Source: JAJAZB01 sp964244295 (GTDB lineage: Bacteria > Bacteroidota > Bacteroidia > Cytophagales > Spirosomataceae). Taken from it: DNA of 64,000 bases. The notes under the pieces were generated by a model, which did not search any database, was not told the DNA's origin, and was given only the letters and a program-made list of their open reading frames with translations. The stretch lies in NCBI GenBank assembly GCA_964244295.1, contig CAXTIG010000021.1:1-64000 (forward strand), given 5' to 3'. Both the position numbers and the translations under genes were made by a program. Positions 43,672 to 52,301 of this stretch are shown here, in pieces; positions within the stretch are counted from its first letter, which is position 1; each line of letters opens with the position of its first letter.

Positions 43672-44154
43672 CGGGTAGCGTGTTTCAGACTTGCCATTCA
43701 GCGCTGCGTTTGGCGGGCCTTTCCATTCAGTACATACGACAAAAAGCCGTTTCTATTGTAAAAACAGGGTTCCAAAACCGATTGGCAAGCCCCACAAAGG
43801 TAGCCGTCAAACGGGTTCGTTGCCCAATCTGATTTATGATTTTTCCTCAAACGCGGGTCGCTACCGTACGACAGGCGGTAAACTGGAAAGCGCCAATTTG
43901 CTGGTACCAGAAAAGCCTTGTGAAGGAGAATCAGACGTTGAAAAAAGGCCGGAAAAATGGAAATTGGGCTAGGCGGGCCGTATGGCCCACACCTCCACCT
44001 CGGCCCGCGCTGGCACGGCGCGCGGATTCGGCCCGGTTTGCTGCTGATCGACCCGTCAGAATTGCCAATGGTGCAACCCTGACAGCGCGTTCCAAAAGGC
44101 TGAGATTTCAATTCAACGTTTTTTTACGAAGTTGCGGGGAAACTCAACCCGACC
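43672..44154. other. 483-base gap without a recognised gene
   Basis: The gap lies between divergent genes. No frame has convincing protein character on either strand, and no relic, hairpin or clear TAnnTTTG box was found. It presumably holds the promoters of the two flanking genes. Confidence 0.6.
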
Positions 44155-44511
44155 ATGAATCGATTTTTAAGCTGCGTCGGCCTGCTGCTGGCCCTTGCCG
44201 GCCCTGCCTTCGCCCAAACCGTCACCCCTGATTCCCTCGCCCAGTTCCGGACCCAAATCGACTCCCTCGACCGGCAAGTGATTCAATTGCTCGGCCAGCG
44301 CATGGACGTTGTCCGGCGGGTTGGAGCGTACAAAGCCCGGCGGAACATGGCTGTGGTGCAACCCGCCCGCTTCGAGGCCATTGTAAAGAAAAATGTACTC
44401 CTGGGCGCGCAAAGCGGCCTTTCCGAAACGTTCATCACCGAACTCATGCACGCCATCCACACCGAGAGCATCGGGCAGCAGGAACGGCTTCAACCAGTGG
44501 TAAAAAAATAG
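44155..44511 (+). CDS. Secreted AroQ-class chorismate mutase
   Basis: A 118-residue protein with a cleavable signal peptide (residues 1-20, GPAFAQ) and an all-helical AroQ chorismate mutase domain. Residues aligning with the E. coli active site are present: Arg32, Arg49, Lys60, Arg72 and a Gln near 108. The reaction is chorismate to prephenate, here outside the cytoplasm. It has no aromatic-pathway neighbours. Its stop overlaps the minus-strand terminator. Confidence 0.85.
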   Translation: MNRFLSCVGLLLALAGPAFAQTVTPDSLAQFRTQIDSLDRQVIQLLGQRMDVVRRVGAYKARRNMAVVQPARFEAIVKKNVLLGAQSGLSETFITELMHAIHTESIGQQERLQPVVKK

Positions 44512-44541
44512 CCCCGGCGTTCTGACGAAGCCGGGGCCAAA
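44510..44541 (-). terminator. Terminator of the beta-barrel gene
   Basis: Stem GCCCCGGC (44511-44518) pairs with GCCGGGGC (44530-44537). On the minus strand a run of seven T follows. It serves the gene that ends at 44558. Confidence 0.78.
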
Positions 44542-44557
44542 ACGTGCCAATGCAAGC

Positions 44558-45172
44558 TCAATCCCTCGGAAACCCGAACGTCACGCCCACGTTGAGGGCG
44601 TAAAACTTGTTTGGATTTTCAAAGTTGACGTTGTTCGTTGAACCCGTGCTGGCGCTGCCCCCATCGTTGCTGAATATCAGGTGGTAATTGCCTTCGGCGA
44701 ACAGGCCGACGTTGCCCAGCGCAAACGCCAGTCCGAGTTTAGGCGTGACTCCGAAACGCGTGTTGCTTTGGTTGAAAAGTTCGTTGCCATTGAATTCCAC
44801 CCGGTACCCGATGATGTAGGCCCCGGTTTCGACGCCGATGTACGGGCGCACGGCACCGGTGGCCAGGTATAAATCGAGCACGCCGGTGATGGGCACGAGG
44901 TAGCCGTTGCCCCGCAGGGTCTGGTTGCCCGCGCTGGCTACGTCGTTGCTCAGGCCAATGAATTTGGCGGCTCCGCCAATGGCGACGTTCGGCCCCAGAA
45001 ACACCTTCAAGGCGGCCCCGATGCCGGGTTTCAGGTTGGCGTTGTCGAGGGTGCTGCTGGCCAGGGTACCGTGGATACTCAAGCCCACTTGGGCCTGGGA
45101 AGCAGTGCCCGAAGCCCCCCAAAGCAGGGCGAGCAAAAGCAGCGGGGCGGAAAACGTGCGGACGAATTTCAT
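44558..45172 (-). CDS. Outer-membrane beta-barrel protein
   Basis: A 204-residue protein with a signal peptide (LLALLWGASGTASQAQ) and alternating hydrophobic strands typical of an eight-stranded OmpW/OmpX-like barrel (GIGAALKVFLGPNVAIGGAA, VRPYIGVETGAYIIGY), ending in the aromatic-rich FYALNVGVTFGFPRD. The function is unknown. Confidence 0.8.
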   Translation of the reverse strand: MKFVRTFSAPLLLLALLWGASGTASQAQVGLSIHGTLASSTLDNANLKPGIGAALKVFLGPNVAIGGAAKFIGLSNDVASAGNQTLRGNGYLVPITGVLDLYLATGAVRPYIGVETGAYIIGYRVEFNGNELFNQSNTRFGVTPKLGLAFALGNVGLFAEGNYHLIFSNDGGSASTGSTNNVNFENPNKFYALNVGVTFGFPRD

Positions 45173-45275
45173 GACGTGTGAAGTTGGTTGATGAAAAAGG
45201 CGGGGTAGCAATTCCCATTCCCCAACTCCCCGTCACCTCTGGTCCGACCGACATTGCCCAAACTTGCCGCCCCGG

Positions 45276-45536
45276 TCAGTGGGTTGAATTTTCCGAAAGC
45301 TCATCGAGCGACTGCCGGTACTGCACACAACCCCGCAGGAATTCCGACCAGGGCGGCACATCGGGCAGCGGGTCGCTGCGGTCGGGGAGCAGGCCCCACA
45401 GGGCGGGGTGGTGCCAGCACAGGTTATGGCCGGTGCTGTCGCGGTGCTGACGAATGCCCGCCCGCAGTTTTTTCACTTCTACCATCAATTCGTCGCGGGT
45501 CAGGCCCGGCAAATCGGAGTCCAGGGAGGGTTCCAT
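45276..45536 (-). CDS. Conserved small hypothetical protein
   Basis: An 86-residue soluble protein: LTRDELMVEVKKLRAGIRQHRDS, then GHNLCWHHPALWGLLPD and SEFLRGCVQYRQSLD. The GHxLCWHHPxLWxLLP core recurs in small unnamed proteins of many bacteria. No function is known. The upstream Met at 45584 is rejected because the added codons are unlike the family. Confidence 0.65.
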   Translation of the reverse strand: MEPSLDSDLPGLTRDELMVEVKKLRAGIRQHRDSTGHNLCWHHPALWGLLPDRSDPLPDVPPWSEFLRGCVQYRQSLDELSENSTH

Positions 45537-45657
45537 AAAAAAGTTTCGGCGTAGTGGCAAAAGAATCGTACCTCCCAACCCCATCCGGCGGGGTTTCTTC
45601 GGAATGCCGGGCTAATCACGTTATTTTACCGGCGAACTCCTTTTTCGTCGGCTCTCC

Positions 45658-46899
45658 ATGCTCACCACCAATCCCACTTCCACACCCACCAAAATTTCCC
45701 GCTCCGCCGCCCTACTCATCGCCGTGGCCGCCCTGGGCTACTTCGTCGACGTGTACGACCTGATTCTTTTCGGCGTGGTGCGCGGACCGAGCCTGAAAAG
45801 CCTCGGTCTTTCCGACGCCGAGGTGCTGACCCAGGGCCTGCGCCTGTTCGATTTTCAAATGGGGGGGATGCTCCTCGGCGGAATTTTGTGGGGAATTCTG
45901 GGCGACCGGCGGGGACGCAAGTCGGTGCTTTTTGGCTCGATTCTGCTCTACTCAGCGGCCAATTTGCTCAACGGCTTCGTCAGCGACCTCAACCTGTACG
46001 CGCTGCTGCGCTTCTTGGCGGGCATCGGCCTGGCGGGCGAATTGGGCGCGGGCGTAACGCTGGTGAACGAAACGTTGCCCAAAGAAAAACGCAGCTACGG
46101 CTCGCTGCTCATCGCGGGCGTGGGAGCCATGGGCGGGGTCGCCGCCGCCACCGTCGGCGGGATGACCGACTGGCGCACGGCCTACTTCATTGGCGGCGGC
46201 ATGGGGCTGGCACTGTTGCTGTTGCGGGTGGGCACCTACGAGTCGGCGTTGTTTCAACGGGCCGAGAAAGGCAACGTCGCGCGGGGCAATTTTCTGAGCC
46301 TTTTCACCGACCGCCGCCGCTTCGTCACCTATTTTTATTGCATCCTCATCGGCATCCCGATTTGGTACGTGGTGGGCATTTTGGTGCTGTTTTCACCCGA
46401 ACTGGGCAAGGCCGTGGGCGTCGAAGGGCCGGTAAAAGCCGGGCAGGCGATCATGCTGGGCTACGTGGGGCTTTCCCTCGGCGACATCGCCTGCGGGCTG
46501 CTGAGCCACGGACTGCGCAGCCGCAAAAAAGCGATTTACCTGTTCATTCTCCTGACTGCCCTGGCCTCGGCGCTGTACCTGACTTACGGCGGCTTCAGCC
46601 CCGGCCAATACGCCTGGATGTGCCTGGCGCTGGGGTTTTTCGCGGGCTACTGGGCCATGTTCATCACCATGTCGTCCGAGCAATTCGGCACCAACCTCCG
46701 GGCCACCGTCACCACCACCGTGCCCAACTTCGTGCGCGGGGCGGTGATTCCCATCACCTGGGGCTTTCGCGCGCTAGCCCCCTCGACGGGGTTGGCCACC
46801 AGCGCCTTGCTGGTTGGCGGCATCTGCCTGGCCCTGGCCTTTTTCGCCACCACGCAGTTGGAAGAGAGTTTTGGGAAGGATTTGAATTTTGTCGAGTGA
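45658..46899 (+). CDS. MFS transporter
   Basis: A 413-residue major-facilitator protein with twelve predicted helices. The loop 2-3 motif is GILGDRRGRKSVLFG (about 80-95). The N terminus (ALGYFVDVYDLILFGVV) resembles the metabolite:H+ symporter (aromatic acid/sugar phosphate) branch. The substrate is unknown. Its stop lies in the left arm of a convergent word-type hairpin. Confidence 0.88.
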   Translation: MLTTNPTSTPTKISRSAALLIAVAALGYFVDVYDLILFGVVRGPSLKSLGLSDAEVLTQGLRLFDFQMGGMLLGGILWGILGDRRGRKSVLFGSILLYSAANLLNGFVSDLNLYALLRFLAGIGLAGELGAGVTLVNETLPKEKRSYGSLLIAGVGAMGGVAAATVGGMTDWRTAYFIGGGMGLALLLLRVGTYESALFQRAEKGNVARGNFLSLFTDRRRFVTYFYCILIGIPIWYVVGILVLFSPELGKAVGVEGPVKAGQAIMLGYVGLSLGDIACGLLSHGLRSRKKAIYLFILLTALASALYLTYGGFSPGQYAWMCLALGFFAGYWAMFITMSSEQFGTNLRATVTTTVPNFVRGAVIPITWGFRALAPSTGLATSALLVGGICLALAFFATTQLEESFGKDLNFVE

Positions 46900-46974
46900 G
46901 AAGTAAAAAGTGAGCGGTGAGACGTAAAGACAGTCGTGCCTTTACGTCTCACCGCTCACTTTTTACTTCTCACT
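46895..46974. repeat. Word-type inverted repeat, 35-bp perfect arms
   Basis: Left arm 46895-46929 (words GTGAGAAGT, GTGAGCGGTGAGACGT) and right arm 46940-46974 are perfect complements with a 10-base loop. The stop of the MFS gene lies in the left arm and that of the convergent DUF2911 gene begins at the end of the right arm. Confidence 0.93.
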
Positions 46975-47489
46975 TACTTCACCTTAAAATCCGCCTGGGC
47001 ATCGGCCCAGGCGAGCATCACGTTGCCTTTGGGGGAGATGTCGACGGTGAATTTTTCATGAAATTCCTTTGCCTTTTTGGCGGGCACCGTTACCCGCAAC
47101 ACGTCTTCGTCCTGCTTGTAGCTGAAGGCCCCCCACTTGATGGTTTTGTTCAAAATAATCGTCCAGTCTTTTTCGCCGGGAATCGTAAACAAAGCGTAGC
47201 GGCCTTTGGGCACGTCTTTGCCTTCCAGTTTCACGTCTTCCGAAAATTCGATGGCGGTGGTTTCATTGGCTCCCGTGCGCCAAACCTGGCCGTAGGGGGC
47301 AACTTTACCGGCAGCATCCCACACGTTGCGGCCTTTCACCGAGGGCTGGCCGTAGTCGATGGTGATGGTTTTGCTGCCCACGGTTTGTTTGGCCTGGGCG
47401 GGCGGGCTGGGGCGTTGGGCCTTGTCGGCCTGGGCCGAGGCGGTCAGGCTGACGAAAAGCAGGGCAGAAAAAACAAGCATCTTGCGCAT
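46974..47489 (-). CDS. DUF2911 family secreted protein
   Basis: A 171-residue protein with a signal peptide (LVFSALLFVSLTASAQ). The DUF2911 core is clear: ITIDYGQPSVKGRNVW, VWRTGANETTAIEFS, LEGKDVPKGRYALFTIPGE and the W-T-I-I-L-N-K strand. Members are abundant extracytoplasmic Bacteroidota proteins of unknown function. Confidence 0.9.
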   Translation of the reverse strand: MRKMLVFSALLFVSLTASAQADKAQRPSPPAQAKQTVGSKTITIDYGQPSVKGRNVWDAAGKVAPYGQVWRTGANETTAIEFSEDVKLEGKDVPKGRYALFTIPGEKDWTIILNKTIKWGAFSYKQDEDVLRVTVPAKKAKEFHEKFTVDISPKGNVMLAWADAQADFKVK

Positions 47490-47565
47490 GAACTTGGGTG
47501 GTTTAGGTTGAAAAACAAAGCACGTAAAAAAAGACGGAAGTTGGTACGAATGCGTGGTTCAACGG

Positions 47566-48720
47566 TCAGGGTTGCTCGATGCCCTCCAGACTTTCCAGCC
47601 GGGCCACCAGCCCCCAGCCGTAGAAATTGTTGGCCACGCCCACGAGCAGTTCGTTGTCGCCCGTTTTGAGGGGCAGCGGAAAGGCGGCGTTTTCGATGGA
47701 AATCCGCCCGTCGGGTGTTTTTCTCATGTTTTGTGGATACAGGTTTTTGTCCACAAACACGGGTTGGCCGTTCACGAACACCCACACTTCGTCGCTGAAG
47801 CCCAGCCGCAGGAGCGGTTTCTGGTTGCTTGCCGAACGGAAGTTGGTTTTCAGCCACACCACCCGGCGTTGATTCTGGCTGTTGCCAAATTTCCGGCTCA
47901 GGTTGATAAGTCCCCGGCGTTCCGCCTCAATTTTTTGAAACGGCTGATCGGGTTTAGACACGTTGGCCCCCGTCAACTCGCTACCCGTGGGCAGGGCCAC
48001 CGGCTCCGACACCAACCAGTTGCGCAGGTAACGGGCATCGTGGTTGGTCAGGTCGGGCGCGGCGTAGGGGGCCAGGCCCTCGATTTCGCCGGGCTTCACC
48101 ACCACGTTGGCCAGGATGCATTGCCCGTCGAAGGCCAGGCCGCCCTCGGTGGCATCCGCCTCCAGCCGGGGAATTTCCAAGACGGGTTGGGTTAGATCAT
48201 TGACGTACACCCGCATCTGGTAGCCGGAAATGACCAGTTTTACGTGGTTCCAATCCCCAGCTTTGAGGCGGGCCGGGGCCTGGAAGGGGTCGAATAAATC
48301 CCAGAGGTTTACGCCGTCGACGATGGGGGCGTACTGCACGGCGTCGTTGGCCTGCGGTTGGCCGAGGCGGTTTCGCAGGTAAAAAATTTCCTGGGTCTTG
48401 TCGTCTTTTCGCCGAAAATACACGCTCCACGAAGGCGGGGCCAGCGGCTCTACGTCGTACTCGATGGTGCCGTTGGCGAAGGTAAGGTCTTTGGCGACCA
48501 CCGGCCCGGCGTTGGGCAGCAATTTCATCGCCCGGATACCCCGGTGTTCGAGAAATTCGACCTTCCCCGGCTGAAATACCCATCGCTCCGGCGTGAGCGG
48601 AATCGACAGCGGCGCGGCGACCGGCGGGGCGGGTGCGGTCGCTGTTCTCCCTTTTTTCTGGGCAAAACACACGACGGAAAAGAAGCCAAAGGCGAGAAGA
48701 ATCAGCAATATTTTTTTCAT
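47566..48720 (-). CDS. Secreted LamG/concanavalin-like protein
   Basis: A 384-residue secreted protein with a signal peptide (ILLILLAFGFFSVVCFAQ). Residues about 55-215 form a concanavalin/LamG-like jelly roll (GTIEYDVEPLAPPSWSVYFRR, GDWNHVKLVISGYQMRVYVND) like those in DUF1080 or family 16-type proteins. Residues about 230-384 form a second beta domain (FSDEVWVFVNGQPVFVDKN, GDNELLVGVANNFYGWG). It lacks recognisable catalytic residues. It is divergent from an HTH-TM regulator whose extracytoplasmic part has a similar jelly roll. Confidence 0.75.
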   Translation of the reverse strand: MKKILLILLAFGFFSVVCFAQKKGRTATAPAPPVAAPLSIPLTPERWVFQPGKVEFLEHRGIRAMKLLPNAGPVVAKDLTFANGTIEYDVEPLAPPSWSVYFRRKDDKTQEIFYLRNRLGQPQANDAVQYAPIVDGVNLWDLFDPFQAPARLKAGDWNHVKLVISGYQMRVYVNDLTQPVLEIPRLEADATEGGLAFDGQCILANVVVKPGEIEGLAPYAAPDLTNHDARYLRNWLVSEPVALPTGSELTGANVSKPDQPFQKIEAERRGLINLSRKFGNSQNQRRVVWLKTNFRSASNQKPLLRLGFSDEVWVFVNGQPVFVDKNLYPQNMRKTPDGRISIENAAFPLPLKTGDNELLVGVANNFYGWGLVARLESLEGIEQP

Positions 48721-48971
48721 GTGAAAGGACAGGTAAGTTCTCCAACCAGGCCGGATGGGTGGAATTTTTTGGGTAGTAGTGGCGATGAAGTCCCGATGGC
48801 TAAGGGAAGTTTTCATGAAGAACAGGTTCTGATCAGGCGGTTGAGTTTTCGGCGGACGTATCCAACCTTTGGACGTTTGAAAATTCCGCCCCAAACTTGC
48901 CTTCCGAAACCGCAAACCGGGTTTTCAAAGTCGGTTCAAGTTTGTTCAACCTCGTTTCACGCTGAAAACCA

Positions 48972-50252
48972 ATGACTACCCAACGCAACGACCTGGCCCA
49001 CTGCCGCGCCCTCATTGAAGCCCGCCTGGGTTGGGGCGCTGCCTCCGGCTGGCAAAACCGCGATTTCGAGCGCTTGAGCGAGCAGATTTTCGAGGAAACG
49101 CACGTTTCCCTGAGTCCGAGCACGCTCAAGCGGGTCTGGGGCCGGGTCCGGTACGAGAGTTTTCCCACCGCCACCACGCTCGACGCGCTGGCGAGGTTTG
49201 CCGGGTTTCCCAACTACCGCCGCTTCCAGCAGGCAACCGCCCGCGTGCCCGACGACGAACCGGACTTTCCCGTTTCAACCGCCCCACCCCCGCCGGGCGA
49301 AACAACCCCGCAGCGCCGGGCCTGGCGCTGGCCGGTGGTGGTGGTGGGAGGAATGCTGTTGCTGCTGACGGGGGTTTGGGCCTTTCGGAAGCTCGAAAAA
49401 CCGCTGCGCTACGGAAGCGTGACCTTCACCAGCCAGCCCGTGGCGGTGGGCATTCCCAACACGGTGCTGTTCCGCTACGACGCCACCGACTCCAACGCCG
49501 ACAGCGTGTTCATCCAGCAAAGCTGGGACCCGCGTCGGCGCTTTCGGGTGGACAAACAGCGGCACGAGTACGCCAGCACGTACTACACGCCGGGGTATTT
49601 TCGGGCCAAACTGGTACTCAACGACTCGGTGGTGCGCGAGCACGACCTGTACCTGCGCTCGGAAGGCTGGCTCGGCACCCTCGATCGCGATCCGATTCCG
49701 GTTTACTTCAAAAACACCCAACGGCCAGGCGGCAGTGTGGGCCTGAGTGAAGCCGATTTAAAAACCCAGCAGGTGGATTTTGGAAAGGAAATTCCCTGGA
49801 CGAGCCTCTTCAACGTCCAGGACGTGGGCGGGATGTCGAGCGACGATTTTACGTTTGAAACCCGGCTCCGCAGTACGTTCAGCCGGGGTGATGCCGTATG
49901 CCAGCGGGTGTACATCGTGCTGCTTTGCTCGGAAGGGCGGCACCTGATTCCGCTCTCGGTGAAGGGTTGCGTGGGCGAACTGGCCCTGGCTTTTTCGGAA
50001 AACACCGTGTCGGGCAAAACCAGCGACCTGAGTGGTTTCGGCGTCAATTTCAGCGACTGGGTGCGCGTCCGCTGCGACGTGCGGCAGCGAAAGGTGCGGG
50101 TATTTGTCAATGAAAAACTGGCCTACGCGGGTCAGTTTCGGGTAAGCTCAGGCAAGGTTGTAGGCCTACGCTACCGCTTCCACGGCACCGGCGAAGTAGC
50201 CAGTGCCGAATTCCGGCGGGCAGATGGAAGCGGGACCAAGCGGCTGCTGTGA
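48972..50252 (+). CDS. Membrane-anchored HTH regulator with extracytoplasmic lectin-like domain
   Basis: A 426-residue protein in three parts. A cytoplasmic N-terminal DNA-binding-like domain (about 15-85: SEQIFEETHVSLSPSTLKRVWG, then TLDALARFAGFPNYRRF) has the usual form of Bacteroidota 'STLKR-W' helix-turn-helix proteins. A single transmembrane helix follows (WPVVVVGGMLLLLTGVWAF, about 120-138). The outer part has a beta-sandwich (about 145-235) and a concanavalin-like domain (about 270-426; FTFETRLRSTF, WVRVRCDVRQRKVRVFVNEKL). It could sense an extracellular ligand and control the divergent gene; this is inference. Confidence 0.75.
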   Translation: MTTQRNDLAHCRALIEARLGWGAASGWQNRDFERLSEQIFEETHVSLSPSTLKRVWGRVRYESFPTATTLDALARFAGFPNYRRFQQATARVPDDEPDFPVSTAPPPPGETTPQRRAWRWPVVVVGGMLLLLTGVWAFRKLEKPLRYGSVTFTSQPVAVGIPNTVLFRYDATDSNADSVFIQQSWDPRRRFRVDKQRHEYASTYYTPGYFRAKLVLNDSVVREHDLYLRSEGWLGTLDRDPIPVYFKNTQRPGGSVGLSEADLKTQQVDFGKEIPWTSLFNVQDVGGMSSDDFTFETRLRSTFSRGDAVCQRVYIVLLCSEGRHLIPLSVKGCVGELALAFSENTVSGKTSDLSGFGVNFSDWVRVRCDVRQRKVRVFVNEKLAYAGQFRVSSGKVVGLRYRFHGTGEVASAEFRRADGSGTKRLL

Positions 50253-50335
50253 ATGCGGATCGCGGAGTTGAGGTGGTCCGTCGCACGGTTACGGATTGAA
50301 AAGGCCGAGGCCGTACAGCTCAACCAATTCGTAAT

Positions 50336-50710
50336 TCACTTCACCGCCGCCCACACCAGCGCCAGCCATCCCGCCAGCATCAGCGTCCCGCCGAGCGGGG
50401 CCACCGCCCCCCACCAGCGTGCCCCGGTGAAGCAAATCAGGTACAGCGACCCGGAAAAAATCAGGCTCCCCACCAGAAACCCCCAGCCCGCCCAGGTGAG
50501 TGGGCGCGTGGCTTCGGGCAGTTGGCCGAGCAGGATGCTGACCAGCACCAAGCCCAGGCCGTGGTACATTTGGTAGCGCACGGCGGTCTCGAAGGTATCG
50601 AAACGCCCGGTGGCTTCGAGGCTGGCCTTCAGCGCGTGCGCCCCAAAGGCTCCCAGCGCCACGCTCAGCCCGGCCCAGACGGCCCCGGAAAGAAGAAAAA
50701 ACTTGCTCAT
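50336..50710 (-). CDS. DUF423 family membrane protein
   Basis: A 124-residue four-helix membrane protein starting MSKFFLLSGAVWAGLSVALGAFGAH, the DUF423 signature (G-A-x-G-A-H-A-L), followed by TAVRYQMYHGLGLV and the third and fourth helices. The function is unknown. The Met at 50710 matches the family start. Confidence 0.9.
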   Translation of the reverse strand: MSKFFLLSGAVWAGLSVALGAFGAHALKASLEATGRFDTFETAVRYQMYHGLGLVLVSILLGQLPEATRPLTWAGWGFLVGSLIFSGSLYLICFTGARWWGAVAPLGGTLMLAGWLALVWAAVK

Positions 50711-50790
50711 GCTGATTTTCGGTTTGGAAAAAATGGTTGCAAACCACGGCATCAAACCACCGCAAACCAAAAACGGGAACCGAAATCCAG

Positions 50791-51636
50791 CTACATCCAC
50801 GCCTCCCGGTACTGATGCAGGTACTGCCGCATCGAAATCGGTGGACGGCCCAGCAACCGCTCCAGGTCAGGAGTGATTTTCGCGGCCAGACCCAGTTTGC
50901 AGGTCGTGTACAAACCCAGCATCACCAGCGTGAAAGCCCAGGGTAAGCCCTCGCGGCGCTTTTGCAACGTAAATTTCAACATTCCAGGATTAGCGTAGCG
51001 AATGGGGCGACCCAGTTCGATGCTCAACAGCGCGGCAACTTCGGTGTAGGTCAAGGCTTCGGCTCCTGTGAGCGGGTAGGCCTGGTTGGGCGGCAATTCG
51101 CCCCGGAGCGCGTTTACGCCCACGGCGGCGAGGTCGCGCACGTCGACAAAACTGGTGCGCCCCTGCCCGGCGGGGACGAATAGCTCGCTCCGGTCGCGGA
51201 GTTCGGCGCGGTGGGTGGTGTCGAGATTTTGCATGAAAAAACTGGCCCGGAGCATCGTGAAATCGAAGCTCAGTTCGCGAATTTTTTCTTCGATGGCCCG
51301 GTGCGGCACCACGGGATTTTTCTCCACCCCCAGCAACGATAAAAATACCACCTGCCGGATGCCCCGACTTTTGGTTTCCTTCAAAAAAGGTCCGATGGTT
51401 TTCGTTACGTCGGAAATCTGCGGGGGCCGCACCAGGAAAATCCGGTCCACATCGGTCAGCGCGCCGGGCCAGGTAGCGGGCTTCTCAAAATCCAGCGCCC
51501 GCGCCTCCACGTTTGGCCCAAACGGGCTTTTTGCCGGGTCGCGCATTCCAGCACGTACTTGCACGGAATGCTCCTGCAAGCCTTTCACCACTTCCGCGCC
51601 CACGTTGCCCGTCGCACCCGTTACCAGAATGGCCAT
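50791..51636 (-). CDS. NAD(P)-binding atypical SDR (NmrA/azoreductase-like)
   Basis: A 281-residue Rossmann-fold protein with the dinucleotide motif VTGATGNVGAEVV at residues 5-17. The VFLSLLGVEKNPVVPH, AIEEKIRELSFDFTMLRASFFMQNL and SFVDVRDLAAVGV segments match NmrA-like sensors and quinone reductases of the QOR2 type. Whether it is an enzyme or a redox sensor is undecided. Confidence 0.88.
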   Translation of the reverse strand: MAILVTGATGNVGAEVVKGLQEHSVQVRAGMRDPAKSPFGPNVEARALDFEKPATWPGALTDVDRIFLVRPPQISDVTKTIGPFLKETKSRGIRQVVFLSLLGVEKNPVVPHRAIEEKIRELSFDFTMLRASFFMQNLDTTHRAELRDRSELFVPAGQGRTSFVDVRDLAAVGVNALRGELPPNQAYPLTGAEALTYTEVAALLSIELGRPIRYANPGMLKFTLQKRREGLPWAFTLVMLGLYTTCKLGLAAKITPDLERLLGRPPISMRQYLHQYREAWM

Positions 51637-51683
51637 GATTCGGTTGGTTTTTCCGTAAAACTCGTCAGGTCGTCCCGTGGTTG

Positions 51684-51743
51684 GCGTTCTTCACAAAAAA
51701 ACCTCCCGGTTGCAAACCGGGAGGTTTTTTTTGTGAAGAACGC
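51684..51743. terminator. Bidirectional terminator downstream of the Rieske gene
   Basis: A long near-perfect palindrome with core AACCTCCCGGTT/AACCGGGAGGTT and A/T runs on both sides. It directly follows the Rieske stop on the minus strand and closes that operon. Confidence 0.88.
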
Positions 51744-51749
51744 CGTCGC

Positions 51750-52244
51750 TCAGGCTTCAAACACCCGCAGGCTGGTGCCCGTCAGGGTGGCGGTGTACGT
51801 TTTGAGCGGAGAAGCAGCCGGGCCGTTGATCACCGACCCATTCACATTAAAATTCGATCCGTGGTTGGGGCAGTGAATCCGGTTGAGGGCCGGTTCGTAT
51901 TCCACCGTCGTGCCTTCGTGGGTGCAGACTTTCGAGAGGGCCACGTAGGAACTGGCCCCGGTGCGGGCCACGATCACGTTGTCTTTGATGAGGTACGCCT
52001 TCGTTCCCTTCAGGTCGGCGTTGGCGGTGGCGTTCAGGTCGAGCGTGAAATCCACCTTCGTACCCGTTCCGGGGCCAGGACCGGGACCTGGGTTGGGGGT
52101 GGGATCGTCGCTGCTGTTGGAGCAGGACGTGAGGGTGCCCATGCAGTACACGGCCATCAGGGCGGCGCCGCTCAGGCCCAGGCTACGGAGGAATTCACCG
52201 CGTTTGATCGGCGAAGTTTCGGGGCGATTTTGGGTTTGATTCAT
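51750..52244 (-). CDS. Rieske [2Fe-2S] domain protein, exported
   Basis: A 164-residue protein. The N terminus has a Tat-like/lipoprotein signal (IKRGEFLRSLGLSGAALMAVYCMGTLTSCS). A Pro/Gly-rich linker (PNPGPGPGPGTG) precedes a Rieske domain with ligands Cys107-x-His109 and Cys125-x2-His128 (CTHEG ... CPNHGS). It should carry a [2Fe-2S] cluster in the periplasm. It lies 57 bases after a COG4315 lipoprotein gene in the same direction. Confidence 0.9.
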   Translation of the reverse strand: MNQTQNRPETSPIKRGEFLRSLGLSGAALMAVYCMGTLTSCSNSSDDPTPNPGPGPGPGTGTKVDFTLDLNATANADLKGTKAYLIKDNVIVARTGASSYVALSKVCTHEGTTVEYEPALNRIHCPNHGSNFNVNGSVINGPAASPLKTYTATLTGTSLRVFEA

Positions 52245-52301
52245 GGTAAAAATGGAGTTTGCTCGTGGGGAAAAAAGGGGTTCAGAACGATATACGAAAA
52301 A

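Noticed and set aside
43836..44231. Open frame of 131 codons before the chorismate mutase gene
   Set aside because: Its composition is not protein-like, it has no motif, and it runs into the chorismate mutase in another frame.
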